5,091 nt of DNA from Actinomycetota bacterium (GTDB lineage Bacteria; Actinomycetota; Thermoleophilia; UBA2241): assembly GCA_003132645.1 (NCBI GenBank), contig PKYM01000261.1:7386-12476 (forward strand). Direction: 5' to 3'. The translations under genes and the position numbers were made by a program. Positions 5,036 through 5,091 of the stretch are shown piece by piece. Below the pieces are notes generated by a model, which worked only from the letters and a program-made list of their open reading frames with translations, was not told where the DNA came from and made no database searches. Numbering within the stretch: the first letter of the stretch is position 1; every line of letters begins with the position of its first letter.

Positions 5036-5091
5036 CTACAGGCAGGCCCGCCCGGCGTGGAACGCGGCAAGGTTGGCCTCGACTACCCCTG
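5036..5091 (-). CDS. Possible 3' end of an upstream gene (17 codons, partial)
   Basis: Reading the minus strand from the right edge gives an open frame ending GVVEANLAAFHAGRACL and a TAG stop at 5038-5036. The pattern E-x-N-L-x-A-F-x-A-G-R resembles the C-terminal helix of D-isomer-specific 2-hydroxyacid dehydrogenases, and codon use is GC3-rich. If real, this gene would precede the hydrolase-like gene by 75 bases and could belong to the same operon. Seventeen codons are too few to be sure; it could equally be non-coding leader. Confidence 0.35.
   Translation of the reverse strand, partial: GVVEANLAAFHAGRACL

Noticed and set aside
1..5091. CRISPR array, insertion sequence or phage attachment site (including integration at the ssrA 3' end)
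   Set aside because: No regularly spaced repeats, no transposase, and no second copy of the ssrA 3' end or integrase gene are seen in the window.

Overview
The window is about 5.1 kb of very GC-rich DNA, densely coded, with strong third-position G/C bias and good Shine-Dalgarno sites. It looks like a bacterial chromosome, most plausibly from a high-GC actinobacterium such as the Thermoleophilia group. That placement is inferred from base composition, a one-piece tmRNA with an encoded CCA end, and gene style. No rRNA or strict phylogenetic marker protein is present to confirm it.

Left part (1-1350, + strand): the 3' end of a GNAT-type N-acetyltransferase is followed within a few bases by a complete zinc-dependent histone-deacetylase-family (AcuC/acetylpolyamine amidohydrolase-like) hydrolase. 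The two are very probably co-transcribed and put an acetyl-adding and an acetyl-removing enzyme side by side.

Middle part (1351-2328, + strand): a 177-base intergenic stretch holds two potential RNA hairpins and a candidate extended -10 promoter. It leads into a small gene with a strong ribosome site and GTG start, encoding a 117-residue protein with ten cysteines that I do not recognise. After it comes a clean tmRNA gene (ssrA, 1979-2328). Acceptor stem, T arm, encoded CCA, first and second pseudoknots and the stop-codon hairpin can all be traced. The deduced proteolysis tag is AESNLALAA. smpB is not in the window.

Right part (2351-4960, - strand, convergent with ssrA): a compact three-gene operon with gaps of about 30 bases. 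In transcription order it encodes a small protein resembling the DAPG/phloretin hydrolase (PhlG-type C-C hydrolase) family, a 73-residue two-cluster [4Fe-4S] ferredoxin, and a 566-residue FAD protein of the fumarate reductase/AprA superfamily. The likely logic is that the ferredoxin feeds electrons to, or takes them from, the flavoprotein. The flavoprotein would reduce or oxidise a substrate made or consumed by the hydrolase. The substrate is unknown, and this cassette is the best candidate here for an undescribed pathway. At the right edge (5036-5091) the last 17 codons of another minus-strand gene may be visible upstream of the operon.
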